64,000 bases of DNA from the NCBI GenBank assembly GCA_008501735.1, contig QQUF01000022.1:35034-99033 (forward strand), written 5' to 3'. Below are positions 1-8,592 of the stretch, piece after piece. Position numbers and translations under genes: made by a program. The notes beneath the pieces are model-generated. The model was not told where the DNA came from. It worked only from the letters and a program-made list of their open reading frames with translations, and did not search any database. The number at the start of each line of letters is the position of its first letter. The stretch's first letter is position 1. The DNA is from Calditrichota bacterium. GTDB lineage: Bacteria > CLD3.

Positions 1-2603
1 GGACAGAAACTTTTCTTGACGAAAATCCACAAAACGGAAATAATTTTTACCTTTTTTCAACTATTGACACAAAAGGAAATGAAAGTGATTTGCTTGAATT
101 TACGGTTGTTGACACAATTTTTCACAGTGAAGAATCTGAAGGTTACATTTGGGTAAGTAGTGAGACAGGAATGTTTCAAGAAAGTTTTTCAAATATTGCA
201 ACCTTGAGTGGAGTAGTTGCTTTAGGAATTTTTGGTTACGACAACGAGTCCGTCCAAACTTTACCTTGGAGTTTTCCATTTTTTGGACAAAGTTCAACTA
301 CTTTAAGAATTTCTTCAAAAGGTTTTGTGATTCTTGGAAACAACCCTACACCCGGACTTTCAAGAACATTTTTACCAAATCCGACAACACCAGATAACAT
401 AATTGCACCACTTTGGGCTGACCTTGCAGTCTTTAATGGAATTGGAGAAGTCTATTACTTAGAAGATTTGGCAAATCAAAGAGTTATCATTCAGTGGACA
501 AACCTAATTCCCTACGGTGATTTAACAAATTCAATTACAAACACTTTTCAGTTGGAACTTCACGAAGATGGAAAAATTCTTTTTCACTATGACCAATTGA
601 ATGCCGCAAATTCATTACTTGCAACAATCGGAGTCGAAAATTCAAATGGAACCAAAGGCTTTCAGATTGGTTACGACAGTCCAATTTTGCAAAGCAATAC
701 TTCTTACTTGATTACGAAAAATTATCTCCCAAAAATCAACTCTTTAACAAAAATTTATGAGACCGACGAATTTGACCAAAATATTTGGATTCAAGCTGAC
801 ATTTCTCAAATGGATTTAACTCTACCGAATCACTACCTAAACTGGAAATTCACAACTGATACGAATTACAACAAAGTTCCCTTAGTTTCAGGAACGAATT
901 TTATTCCTGCACCAAATCAACTTGATGTTGAAATTGAATATTTTGTGAGTGCCACTGATTCTCTTTTCACTTTTGCAAATTCTTTTTACCCCATTGATTT
1001 AGGAACAAATTCCATTTCTCCTTATCAATTTAAAGTTAGGTTAATTCCACCTGGAAATTTAACTGCTGAATCGAATGTTAGTGGAGAAATTCCTCTGACT
1101 TGGCAAGAGGCAGGATTAAACACTTTACGTTACGACGACGGAACAAGCGAATTTGCAGATTCTTCAACAGCCTTTGCAGGTCTAAATGCTACTACTCAAA
1201 CAACTTTTGCGAATGTTTTTGAAGTCTTTTCCGAAGACCTTGAGGTAACTTCAGTCGAAATTTATTTTGTAGATGTCGTTTACCCTCTAAGCAATTTCAA
1301 AGTAAAAGTTTTTGATTTTGATTCTACAACCAACGCTCCAGGAGCAGTTTTGGCACAAACATCAGCAATTAGCCAATTTGGGCTTTCTGGCGAATTTATT
1401 GAAATTAACTCAGGAAGTAGTGGAGTTCCAGTCGGTAATAAATTTTGTGTCGGAATTGAACAATTTAATTCAAGCCCAATTGGACTTGGTGGCGATACAA
1501 CCTTAAATTCTCCTTACGAATTTCAACCTAATACATTTTTTGTTAAAGAAGGACTCACTGGCTCTTGGAATCCAATTGAAACTTTGCCACAGTACGGAGA
1601 AGTAATTCCAATGATTCGTGTTAATTATGGGAAAAAAGATACAGTTGTGGTTGCTAATTCAATCTCTCGAAAGAAGAATTTTTTACAGCTAAATCCTGTT
1701 ACAAAGAAATCTAAAGTTTCACAAAAAACTCCAAACAAAATCAATTCTTTCCCAACTTGGCAACTTTTGAACTACAAACTTTACAAAATGTTAGGAGTCG
1801 CTTCAAGCGCAGAAGACGTTGTGACAAATGGAACTTTAATTTTCACAGACACAACTAAAGCTTTTGTTGACAGCTTGGTTATGAACCCAAATTTTTACAG
1901 TTACACCGTTACTGCAACTTACGACGTGAATGGAAATACTCTTGAATCTAAACCCGAAAATCTTGCAATTGCAACTCCTAGTGGAACTCCTCAAGTTTCT
2001 TTTTCAGATTTGGATTTTGGAATTGCTCTCATCAACGACTCACTATTTGCAGATTTTAAAATTGAAAATCTTGGAACAGCTCCTTTGGAAATTTCAGATT
2101 TAAACTTTTCAAACCCAAATATTTTTGGAGTGAAGAACGCAAACTTTCCTTTAAATGTTCTCCCACAAGACTCAACGAAAATTCAACTTTTTTGTTTTTC
2201 GCCAACTCCTGCAATCTTTAATGAAGAAGCTTTCGTTTTGAGTAATTCACCGACGAGCCCCGACACGGTTAGCATTTTTGCAGAAATTGTCTTGAGCACT
2301 TCGGAGAGTTTAAACGAGATTCCTAAAGTTTTCAGCTTGGAGCAAAATTTTCCGAATCCGTTTAACCCGACAACAACGATAAAGTTTGGAATCCCAAAGG
2401 AAAGTTTTGTAAATCTGACAGTTTTCAACGTGCTTGGACAGAAAGTTAAAACTCTTGTTAGCGAAGAACTTCAACCTTCTTTTTACTCACTTAAGTGGGA
2501 TGGAACAAATGATTTTAAAAAAATAGTTTCGAGTGGAGTTTACTTTTACAAAATTGAAACAGAGAATTTTAGACAAACGAGAAAACTTTTATTTTTGAAG
2601 TAA
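1..2603 (+). CDS. Secreted protein with C-terminal T9SS-type sorting domain (5' end missing)
   Basis: The frame is open from base 3, so the gene begins before the window and about 867 residues are visible. The visible N-terminus reads like the end of an Fn3-type domain. Next comes a nidogen-like beta-rich segment with an APLWADL motif. Near bases 1980-2290 there is an immunoglobulin-like 'choice-of-anchor' segment (SDLDFG...IENLGTAPLEI). The last 90 residues carry FPNPFNPTTTIKF, VLGQKVKTL and GVYFYKI and end in LLFLK, which is the type A sorting domain of Bacteroidota/Ignavibacteria secreted proteins. In the family this tail directs type IX export and is then cleaved or anchored. The enzymatic or adhesive role is unknown. 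A terminator-like inverted repeat follows five bases after the stop. Confidence 0.85.
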   Translation, partial: TETFLDENPQNGNNFYLFSTIDTKGNESDLLEFTVVDTIFHSEESEGYIWVSSETGMFQESFSNIATLSGVVALGIFGYDNESVQTLPWSFPFFGQSSTTLRISSKGFVILGNNPTPGLSRTFLPNPTTPDNIIAPLWADLAVFNGIGEVYYLEDLANQRVIIQWTNLIPYGDLTNSITNTFQLELHEDGKILFHYDQLNAANSLLATIGVENSNGTKGFQIGYDSPILQSNTSYLITKNYLPKINSLTKIYETDEFDQNIWIQADISQMDLTLPNHYLNWKFTTDTNYNKVPLVSGTNFIPAPNQLDVEIEYFVSATDSLFTFANSFYPIDLGTNSISPYQFKVRLIPPGNLTAESNVSGEIPLTWQEAGLNTLRYDDGTSEFADSSTAFAGLNATTQTTFANVFEVFSEDLEVTSVEIYFVDVVYPLSNFKVKVFDFDSTTNAPGAVLAQTSAISQFGLSGEFIEINSGSSGVPVGNKFCVGIEQFNSSPIGLGGDTTLNSPYEFQPNTFFVKEGLTGSWNPIETLPQYGEVIPMIRVNYGKKDTVVVANSISRKKNFLQLNPVTKKSKVSQKTPNKINSFPTWQLLNYKLYKMLGVASSAEDVVTNGTLIFTDTTKAFVDSLVMNPNFYSYTVTATYDVNGNTLESKPENLAIATPSGTPQVSFSDLDFGIALINDSLFADFKIENLGTAPLEISDLNFSNPNIFGVKNANFPLNVLPQDSTKIQLFCFSPTPAIFNEEAFVLSNSPTSPDTVSIFAEIVLSTSESLNEIPKVFSLEQNFPNPFNPTTTIKFGIPKESFVNLTVFNVLGQKVKTLVSEELQPSFYSLKWDGTNDFKKIVSSGVYFYKIETENFRQTRKLLFLK

Positions 2604-2607
2604 GAAA

Positions 2608-2643
2608 TATTGTAGGGAGCAAAGATTTTTGTTCCCTACAATA
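2608..2643. repeat. Intergenic inverted repeat, GTAGGGA family
   Basis: The arms are 2608-2623 and 2628-2643. They are complementary over 16 positions with one G-T pair, around a 4-base loop, and are followed by cagtttttt. The core TGTAGGGAgCAAA/TTTGTTCCCTACA recurs at 32202 and 47484. The position right after a stop codon suggests it acts as a terminator, but the shared sequence marks it as one copy of a dispersed element. Confidence 0.75.
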
Positions 2644-2719
2644 CAGTTTTTTCGTTGAACTTTTTGAATTTTTTATGATACATTTTTCTAACCTTAAAAT
2701 CAAAACAGGAGAAATTCAA

Positions 2720-3217
2720 ATGATTAGCAAACAAGAAATTTTAGATTCGATGAAACAAGAAACTAAAATTATCAAACATTTAGGAAGTAAAGTTCAAGTT
2801 GCACACTTGGATTACAAACCAACTGAAAATCAACGCTCAATGAATGAACTTTTGCAATATTTGACTTTTTGTGCATTAACTCCAATGTTGAATATTGTAA
2901 ATGGGAATTGGGAACACGCAGAAGCCATTGCAAAAAAATCTGCGAATGTAAATCTCGAAAACTTTGGCGAAGCAATGGACAAACAGATTGCTGAAATTGA
3001 AAAAGAAATCAACAAATTTACTGAAGAAGAATTAGCTGCAAAAGATGCGACTTTGCCTTGGGGAACTCCTGTCAAAGCTGGAATTGCTTTAGTTGAAATG
3101 GTTGTAAAAACTTACTCTGCTTACAGAATGCAACTTTTTCTTTACGCAAAATCAGCAGGTTTAACCGAATTAAATTCTTGGGATTGTTGGATTGGAACCG
3201 ATAGACCGAAAGAATAA
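2720..3217 (+). CDS. DinB/YfiT-like four-helix protein
   Basis: 165 residues from ATG 2720. An in-frame ATG at 2675 is rejected because AGGAGA (2708-2713) lies correctly before 2720. The protein is predicted all-helical with no signal peptide. The segment HLDYKPTENQRSMNELLQYL followed by CALTPM resembles DinB-like proteins, in which a DYRPT-QRS-LELLRYL pattern precedes the metal-site helix. DinB-fold proteins include thiol-dependent transferases and damage-induced proteins of unknown function. The full set of metal-binding histidines is not obvious here, so the activity is left open. The stop is one base before the next start, so it is probably co-transcribed with the downstream reductase. 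Confidence 0.6.
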   Translation: MISKQEILDSMKQETKIIKHLGSKVQVAHLDYKPTENQRSMNELLQYLTFCALTPMLNIVNGNWEHAEAIAKKSANVNLENFGEAMDKQIAEIEKEINKFTEEELAAKDATLPWGTPVKAGIALVEMVVKTYSAYRMQLFLYAKSAGLTELNSWDCWIGTDRPKE

Positions 3218-3218
3218 A

Positions 3219-3728
3219 TTGCGAAAAGTTATCCTTTACGTTGCCTCAAGTCTTGACAATTTTATCGCAAGTTCGGACGGAAGTGTTGATTGGCTTTTTC
3301 ACGATTCCGATTACGGTTACACTGAGTTCATTAATTCGATTGACACAGTTTTAATTGGTCGAAAAACTTATTCACAAGTGTTAGAATTTGGCGAGTATCC
3401 TTACAAAAGCAAAAGAAGTTTTGTTTTTACTCGTCAAAATATTACAAAAGACGAAAATGTTACTTTTGTGAATGAAAAACTTTCTGAGTTTGTGAGAAAG
3501 TTAAAAGCTCAAAATGGCAAAGATATTTGGTTAGTTGGTGGTGGAGAGATTGCAAAAATTTTGCTAAATGAAAATTTGGTTGATGAGATTTTTCTCTCAG
3601 TTCACCCAATAATTTTGGGAAAAGGAATTCCTCTTTTTACCGAAATCAACAAAACTCTTAGACTAAAACTTTTGAAAATTGAGACTTTTGAAAGTGGTTT
3701 GGTTCAACTTGTCTATAAGGTTTTATGA
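3219..3728 (+). CDS. Dihydrofolate reductase-family (RibD C-terminal-like) protein
   Basis: 169 residues from TTG 3219, which gives the family's usual N-terminus MRKVILYVASSLDNFIA. A TTG at 3192 would overlap the upstream gene by 26 bases for no gain. Visible marks are SSLDNFIA, DSVDWLF-type spacing (GSVDWLF), LIGRKTYSQVLEFG, DIWLVGGGEIAKILL (the nucleotide-binding glycine turn) and a final HPIILGKGIPLF. These are the motifs of the YwjB/YyaP and RibD-C reductase family, which bind NADPH. The substrate is unknown and need not be dihydrofolate. The 3' end overlaps the convergent VanZ gene by 6 bases. Confidence 0.8.
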   Translation: MRKVILYVASSLDNFIASSDGSVDWLFHDSDYGYTEFINSIDTVLIGRKTYSQVLEFGEYPYKSKRSFVFTRQNITKDENVTFVNEKLSEFVRKLKAQNGKDIWLVGGGEIAKILLNENLVDEIFLSVHPIILGKGIPLFTEINKTLRLKLLKIETFESGLVQLVYKVL

Positions 3729-4112
3729 ACTTGAGAAATAGTTTTTTATTTTTATATAGATTTCCCAAATTCCGATTCCAAGTAAAATCCCCAAAGTGTC
3801 AGCGACAAAATCCATAAAATCGCAATACCTTCCTGGAACAAAGTACTGATGAATTTCGTCACTTGCTCCATAAAAAGTTCCGAAGAAAAACGTAACTAAA
3901 ACAGCATTTTCTTTCAGTTTTTGCACTGACTCAGTTGTCAGATTTCTCATCAAAAGAAATCCTAAAACCGCATATTCAACAAAATGAATCCATTTGTCCC
4001 AAAGTGGAACGTCAGGTTGTGGAATGTCAACTTGTTTCAAGGAAGACATAACAAAGATTAGAAGCAAGTAAAGATAAACAGGAAGTCGAAATTTTAAAAA
4101 ATAGCTGTTCAA
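3723..4112 (-). CDS. VanZ-family membrane protein
   Basis: 129 residues from a TTG start (4112) that overlaps the stop of the upstream nnr gene in the arrangement TTGA, a translational-coupling layout. The protein has about four hydrophobic segments. It carries the VanZ-type DKWIHFVEYAVLGFLL stretch and, further on, ASDEIHQYFVPGRYCDFMDF, the conserved acidic/His region (D-E-x-H-Q...GR-x-x-D-x-x-D). VanZ-like proteins are small inner-membrane proteins; the founding member gives low teicoplanin resistance, but most homologues have no known role. There is no van cluster here, so a resistance function should not be assumed. Confidence 0.85.
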   Translation of the reverse strand: MNSYFLKFRLPVYLYLLLIFVMSSLKQVDIPQPDVPLWDKWIHFVEYAVLGFLLMRNLTTESVQKLKENAVLVTFFFGTFYGASDEIHQYFVPGRYCDFMDFVADTLGILLGIGIWEIYIKIKNYFSSS

Positions 4113-5635
4113 ATTTTCCTGATTTTTTTAAACGCTTTTGGTAAAAAGTCTATTAAATCGGAGGCTGTAAGAGCAAATTCTGTCTTGTTTTTTGTTGCCA
4201 AATCACCCGATAAGCCGTGAAGGAAAACTCCATTTATTGCTGCTTCAAGAGGTTTTTTTGTTTGCGAAAGTAGAGAAGCAATGATTCCCGAAAGAACATC
4301 TCCTGAACCAGCAGTTGCCATTCCCGAATTTCCGGTCGAATTTACAAAAGCTTCACTTCCACAAAAAGTTACTGTTGGAGCACCTTTTAACACTAAAACA
4401 ACCGAATGTTTTTTGGAAAAATCTTTTCCAACATCAAGAATATTTTCACAAATTTCTGTTTTCGTAAGTTTTGTCAAACGAGCAAATTCACCCAAGTGAG
4501 GAGTCAAAATTGCATTTCTTGGTAGGAGTGAAAAGTCAGATTTCTCTGCTAAAAGATTTAAAGCATCTGCGTCAAGAACACACAATTTTTCACTTCTTTT
4601 CAACTCTGCAAGTATTTTTAAGAAGAGGTTTCTCGTAGCTTTTGAAGCTCCCAAACCAGGACCAAAAAGACAAACGTCAGACCAATTAATTTTTTCTTTA
4701 AAGTCAGTTAAAGTTTTTGTGGAAAATTCGAAAGGGAAAGTCATTACTTCTGTTAGATTTTCTTCGAAAATGGTATTTAAGTTTTGCGGAACGGCAAGAG
4801 TTGTCAAACCTGCTCCTGCAACTAAAGTTACTTTTGAAGCAAGAATTCCTGCTCCTGTCATTCCTTCTGAGCCAGCCCAAACAAAGACTTTTCCAACACT
4901 ATTTTTGTAATCGGTTTTTTTACGTTTTGGCAAGATTTTGCAGATAGCTTCTTTTGTTACAAGTTTTGCTTCAAACCCTACTTTTTCTTCTGCTTCAGGT
5001 AGGAAACCAATATCAACCGCAGTAATTTTACCTGTAAACTCTTGTGCAGAATTTATGTAAAGCCCCGTTTTTATTTTTCCAAAAGTTACTGTAAAATCAG
5101 CTTTTACAACCTCTCCTTTCGCCATTCCATTAGCTCCATTCAGACCAGAAGGAATATCAACGGCAAAAACTTTCGTTTGAAACGAATTTACCTTTTTCAC
5201 TGCTTGAGAAGCAATTCCTCTCAATTCACCTCTAAAACCTGTTCCGTAAAGAGCATCAACTACGAAGTCTGGATTTTCCAAAATTTCTAAGTCATTTTTT
5301 GAGATTTCAGAAAGAACTTTGCCACCAGCTTTTTTGTAGAGTTCAAGCTTTTTTTTCGGAAGCCCCTGAATTTCATCTTCCGAATTTAAGAGTAGAACCA
5401 AGACATTCGCTTTGTAGTTTTGTAGCCAACGAGCAACCACAAATCCGTCACCTCCGTTGTTACCCTTTCCACAAAAAACGTAAACAGTTTTATTTTCTAA
5501 ATTTTTAAATTTTGATTTGATTAAATCGAAAATGGATTTGGCAGCAATTTCCATTAAAACTGAATCTTCGATTCCGAGTTCAATTGTCAGTTTATCAATT
5601 TTTTGAGATTGCTTAGGAGTGATTAATTCAAGCAT
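4109..5635 (-). CDS. nnr: Bifunctional NAD(P)H-hydrate epimerase / ADP-dependent NAD(P)H-hydrate dehydratase
   Basis: 508 residues, the normal length of the fused repair enzyme. The N-terminal YjeF_N domain (about 1-215) has FCGKGNNGGDGFVVARWL, the phosphate loop of the epimerase, and VDIPSGLNGANG. The C-terminal ribokinase-like dehydratase domain (about 235-500) has GSEGMTGAGILA, LTPHLGEFARL, VLKGAPTVT and STGNSGMATAGSGDVLSGII, the ATP/ADP-binding and catalytic Asp region. The enzyme repairs hydrated NADH and NADPH: the epimerase interconverts R and S forms and the dehydratase restores the S form. Start ATG 5635. The vanZ gene is translationally coupled downstream. Confidence 0.95.
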   Translation of the reverse strand: MLELITPKQSQKIDKLTIELGIEDSVLMEIAAKSIFDLIKSKFKNLENKTVYVFCGKGNNGGDGFVVARWLQNYKANVLVLLLNSEDEIQGLPKKKLELYKKAGGKVLSEISKNDLEILENPDFVVDALYGTGFRGELRGIASQAVKKVNSFQTKVFAVDIPSGLNGANGMAKGEVVKADFTVTFGKIKTGLYINSAQEFTGKITAVDIGFLPEAEEKVGFEAKLVTKEAICKILPKRKKTDYKNSVGKVFVWAGSEGMTGAGILASKVTLVAGAGLTTLAVPQNLNTIFEENLTEVMTFPFEFSTKTLTDFKEKINWSDVCLFGPGLGASKATRNLFLKILAELKRSEKLCVLDADALNLLAEKSDFSLLPRNAILTPHLGEFARLTKLTKTEICENILDVGKDFSKKHSVVLVLKGAPTVTFCGSEAFVNSTGNSGMATAGSGDVLSGIIASLLSQTKKPLEAAINGVFLHGLSGDLATKNKTEFALTASDLIDFLPKAFKKIRKI

Positions 5636-5663
5636 AAAATAAGATTTGGAAATTATTTAGCAT

Positions 5664-5693
5664 AAAAAAAGGCTCTTTAGAAAAAAGAGCCTT
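5664..5693 (-). terminator. Rho-independent terminator of the small gene at 5706-5918
   Basis: Perfect 10-bp stem: AAGGCTCTTT (5669-5678) pairs with AAAGAGCCTT (5684-5693) around a 5-base loop. On the minus strand it ends in seven T (complement of 5664-5670). It lies 12 bases past the stop of the small gene and so insulates it from nnr. Confidence 0.85.
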
Positions 5694-5705
5694 ACTAAGC
5701 AAGGC

Positions 5706-5918
5706 TTAAAGCAATTTTTGGACTTCTTCATTTGTTAACGCAAGATTGACTAACTTATCAATAAACTCATCGGTTGTTCTATAACCAAGTTTATACCTGA
5801 GCATATCAATTTCGTTAATCGTTCCAAGGTCTAATTCGATATTTAAACCAGACTTGCTTTGCATATTTGCAATGCCAAAGGAATGATAAGAAGAACCATT
5901 GCCAGTAGAACCAAACAT
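5706..5918 (-). CDS. Small orphan protein, 70 residues
   Basis: Not recognised. Evidence that it is a real gene: a consensus Shine-Dalgarno GGAGGT sits 6 bases before ATG 5918, the strongest ribosome site noticed in the window, and a perfect rho-independent terminator follows. The first 25 residues are rich in Gly, Ser and Asn (MFGSTGNGSSYHSFG). The rest is a compact helical stretch (INEIDMLRYKLGYRTTDEF, then DKLVNLALTNEEVQKLL) that could be a small dimerising or DNA-associated fold. No cysteine or transmembrane segment. It stands alone, with about 170 bases to the gene upstream. A strong ribosome site plus a private terminator suggests an abundant protein, which is inference. Confidence 0.7.
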   Translation of the reverse strand: MFGSTGNGSSYHSFGIANMQSKSGLNIELDLGTINEIDMLRYKLGYRTTDEFIDKLVNLALTNEEVQKLL

Positions 5919-6088
5919 TTAAAAACCTCCATAAGAAGTTTGACTAAGAACACTTACACTTTATGTTTATTTTGTGCAAGGCTTTTGGGGCGAAATGGGA
6001 AAATTAAGGGGCTTACTTTAAGCTTACATTCTAACTTAAGTTATAAAATTAAATTAGGAAATAATAAAATTTATTCCCTATTAATTTT

Positions 6089-6859
6089 TTAGCGGTTAAC
6101 CCACTCGGGTTTCCTTTTTTCAATAAACGCTTTGATTCCTTCATTGGCATCAAAAGTAAACATCAAATTATTCAAATAAAAATCTTCAGTTGCACGAAGT
6201 TGAGTTTGGAAATCTTTGCGGTTTGACATTTGTCTTTGAATCTTTTTCGTGTATTCAAGGACGATTCCGCTTTTGTCTGCTATAGAAGCAATATAATCTG
6301 TACAGGATTTTTCAAAATCGTCTTTTGAGAAAATTCTGTTTACAATCCCGAATGATTTTGCCTCATCAACAGAAATATTTTCACCTCTGAAAATCAAATC
6401 GTTTGTTGTTTTAGTACCAGCAATTTCTTGTAAAACAATTAATGCAATTGGCGGAAAGACACCGACTTTAATTTCAGGTAATCCGAATTGTGTTCCCTCT
6501 TGAGCTAAAACCATATCACAAAACATTGCTAACTCAAAACCACCGCCCAAAGTCCAACCTTTAACTTTGGCGACTGTAACGACATTGTATTCGTCAAGAG
6601 AGTAGAAGATTTTGTGAAAGTTGTAAATTAACTGCTGAACGTATTCTCTTGTGTGTTCTTTTACATCAGCTCCATAGGAAAAATTTTCTCCTTCGCCTTC
6701 AAATACAAGAACTCGAACGTCATCTCTCTGATGAATCAAATCAAGAGCTTCATTCATCTCCTCTAAAGTTTCGATACTCAAGACATTTCCCGGAGGAGTG
6801 TTAAGAGTCATTTTGCAAACGTTATTTTCAACGCCAACTTTGATGTTCTTAAATTGCAT
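6089..6859 (-). CDS. Enoyl-CoA hydratase/isomerase family protein (crotonase fold)
   Basis: 256 residues, the usual length. Both crotonase glutamates are present: E109 in GWTLGGGFELAMFCDM, the oxyanion-hole loop, and E129 in FGLPEIKVGVFPP. YGADVKEHT near residue 62 is the CoA-binding loop (normally SAGADIKE). TPPGNVLSIETLEEM at the N-terminus and PPIALIVL after the second glutamate resemble the cyclohexadiene-carboxyl-CoA hydratase branch more than generic fatty-acid hydratases, but this is only a resemblance. The start codon overlaps the stop of the HAD gene in TGATG, so the two are translationally coupled. The substrate is undetermined. Confidence 0.85.
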   Translation of the reverse strand: MQFKNIKVGVENNVCKMTLNTPPGNVLSIETLEEMNEALDLIHQRDDVRVLVFEGEGENFSYGADVKEHTREYVQQLIYNFHKIFYSLDEYNVVTVAKVKGWTLGGGFELAMFCDMVLAQEGTQFGLPEIKVGVFPPIALIVLQEIAGTKTTNDLIFRGENISVDEAKSFGIVNRIFSKDDFEKSCTDYIASIADKSGIVLEYTKKIQRQMSNRKDFQTQLRATEDFYLNNLMFTFDANEGIKAFIEKRKPEWVNR

Positions 6860-7527
6860 CAGTTGGATTCCTCTAATTTTTTATCTGTTAATAATTCAAG
6901 TTTTGATTTTATCTCCGCAAAGTCTCTGAACTCAAAAAAAGGAAAGTTTTTTTCGCCCAAAAATTTTGCAAGACCTTTTTTAGCAAAAACCCAATCCGAC
7001 TTTTGAGCTGGACATCTGTCAGTCGTTCCGTCTCCGATGTAAACGATTTTGTCAAAATTGGTTCTGATTTCTTCCAAATGGAAAGTTTTGCAATGATTAC
7101 AAAGACCATTTATTTTTGGCGAATTTGAAGGAATTACCTTCCATTTATTTTTGCTATCTACAAAAAAATCATTGGAGTAAATCTTAATTGAGCCAATATA
7201 GTTTTTTTGAAAAACAAATTCAATAATTTTTCTAAAGCCGCCACTTAACACAATTAATTCAAAATTATGTTCCTTGCACCAATTTGTAAAATCTTTAAAA
7301 GTCTCGTCAATTTTAATATTTTTATCCAAAGCCTCAAAAGCAGATTTTTCATCAACTTTAAGAAAATCCATTTCAAGTTGCAAAGCTTCTTTTTCAGGTA
7401 AAAGCCCTGCTTCTACTTTATCTTCAACTTCATTCCAAGCATCACCAACGTAGTGGTCAAGCAAAAACTGCAAAGTATCATTTTGGGTAATTGTTCCGTC
7501 GAAATCGCAGAAAATTGCCAATTTCAT
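6859..7527 (-). CDS. HAD-superfamily (IB, MtnX/SerB-like) phosphatase
   Basis: 222 residues. HAD motif I is FCDFDGTITQND (nucleophile Asp 8), motif II is LIVLSGGF, and motif III/IV is DKIVYIGDGTTDRCPAQKSD. The DFDGTIT start and the GDGTTD...A..SD end match the MtnX / 2-hydroxy-3-keto-5-methylthiopentenyl phosphatase and phosphoserine phosphatase-like branch. A cysteine pair, CNHCKTFH, follows the cap and is common in this branch. No methionine-salvage genes are nearby, so the substrate is open. It overlaps aroF at its start (TAATG) and the crotonase at its stop (TGATG), which makes a tightly coupled three-gene unit. Confidence 0.82.
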   Translation of the reverse strand: MKLAIFCDFDGTITQNDTLQFLLDHYVGDAWNEVEDKVEAGLLPEKEALQLEMDFLKVDEKSAFEALDKNIKIDETFKDFTNWCKEHNFELIVLSGGFRKIIEFVFQKNYIGSIKIYSNDFFVDSKNKWKVIPSNSPKINGLCNHCKTFHLEEIRTNFDKIVYIGDGTTDRCPAQKSDWVFAKKGLAKFLGEKNFPFFEFRDFAEIKSKLELLTDKKLEESN

Positions 7528-8528
7528 TAAAAATGCCTTTGACGCACATTTGCAATAAGAGAAATATCTCTCATCAATTTTTGGAAATCAGAAGGCTCAA
7601 TTGCTTGAAACCCATCTGAAAGTGCTTCTGAGGGTTGGTTATGGACTTCTACAATGATTCCGTCTGCTCCCGATGCAATCGAAGCTAAAGACATATCATA
7701 AATCTGATTTCTTTTTCCTGTTCCGTGGCTTGGGTCAACAATAATTGGTAAATGACTTACCTCTTTGACGGTTGGAATTATGCTCAAATCAAGGGTATTT
7801 CGTGTATGGTTTGCAAAGGTTCTTATTCCTCTTTCACACAAAATTACGTTTGGGTTTCCCTCACTCAATAAATATTCTGCACTCAAAAGAAGTTCATCTA
7901 AAGTAGCGGCAAGACCTCTTTTTAATAGAACAGGTTTTTTTGTTTTACCGATTTTTTTTAAAAGAGAAAAATTTTGCATATTTCGTGAACCGATTTGAAA
8001 AATGTCCGCAACTGCCGCAACTTCGTCAATGGTTTCAGTGTCAATAACTTCGGTAATAATTTTTAACCCTGTTCTGGCTTTGACTTCAGCAAGAATTTCG
8101 ATTCCCTTGTGTTGCAAGCCTTGAAAACTGTAAGGAGAAGTTCGTGGTTTAAAAGCTCCACCACGCAAAATTTCCGCTCCTGAATCTTGTACTCTCTTAG
8201 CGATTTCCAAAGTTCTTTCTAAACTTTCAACAGCACAAGGTCCAGCGATTGAAACCAATTTCTTACCGCCGATTTTAACTCCGCCAACATCAACAACTGT
8301 ATCTTCTGGTTTGAATTCTCGACTTGCAAGTTTAAATTGCTGTGAAGAACGAACTTCGTTTACTCCTGAAAACTCACCTAAGCTAATTAAATCACCGTTT
8401 TCTTGAACGTGAATTAATCCTCTGTCTCCAAATGAGATTTCGCGGAAGTGAACGTCTTTTTCAAAAAGTTTTGAAAGAAACTTCGCTTTGTTTTCAGAAG
8501 AAATATTCTTTTCAAGTTCTAAAATCAT
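7527..8528 (-). CDS. aroF: 3-deoxy-7-phosphoheptulonate (DAHP) synthase, type I-beta with N-terminal regulatory domain
   Basis: 333 residues from ATG 8528, chosen over a TTG-like upstream frame extension because AAAGGAT precedes it at a suitable distance. Residues 1-70 form a ferredoxin-like (ACT-like) domain as in Thermotoga DAHP synthase, which gives feedback control by aromatic amino acids. The barrel follows: VSIAGPCAVES, LRGGAFKPRTSPYSFQGL, TEVIDT, QIGSRNMQN, PVLLKRG, LCERGIRTF, LPIIVDPSHGTG and IIVEVHNQP. These include the PEP/E4P-binding KPRTSP and the metal-ligand Cys, His, Glu and Asp positions. The enzyme makes the first step of the shikimate pathway. The crotonase and HAD genes downstream have no obvious link to it. 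Confidence 0.95.
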   Translation of the reverse strand: MILELEKNISSENKAKFLSKLFEKDVHFREISFGDRGLIHVQENGDLISLGEFSGVNEVRSSQQFKLASREFKPEDTVVDVGGVKIGGKKLVSIAGPCAVESLERTLEIAKRVQDSGAEILRGGAFKPRTSPYSFQGLQHKGIEILAEVKARTGLKIITEVIDTETIDEVAAVADIFQIGSRNMQNFSLLKKIGKTKKPVLLKRGLAATLDELLLSAEYLLSEGNPNVILCERGIRTFANHTRNTLDLSIIPTVKEVSHLPIIVDPSHGTGKRNQIYDMSLASIASGADGIIVEVHNQPSEALSDGFQAIEPSDFQKLMRDISLIANVRQRHF

Positions 8529-8592
8529 TCTAAATCCTTTGTGAATTTCTGCGTTCCTAAACAAATTCATCAACAAAAATTAATAACAAAAT

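Noticed and set aside
3723-4112. Glycopeptide resistance from the VanZ-family gene
   Set aside because: No other van genes; VanZ-like proteins are widespread without a resistance role.
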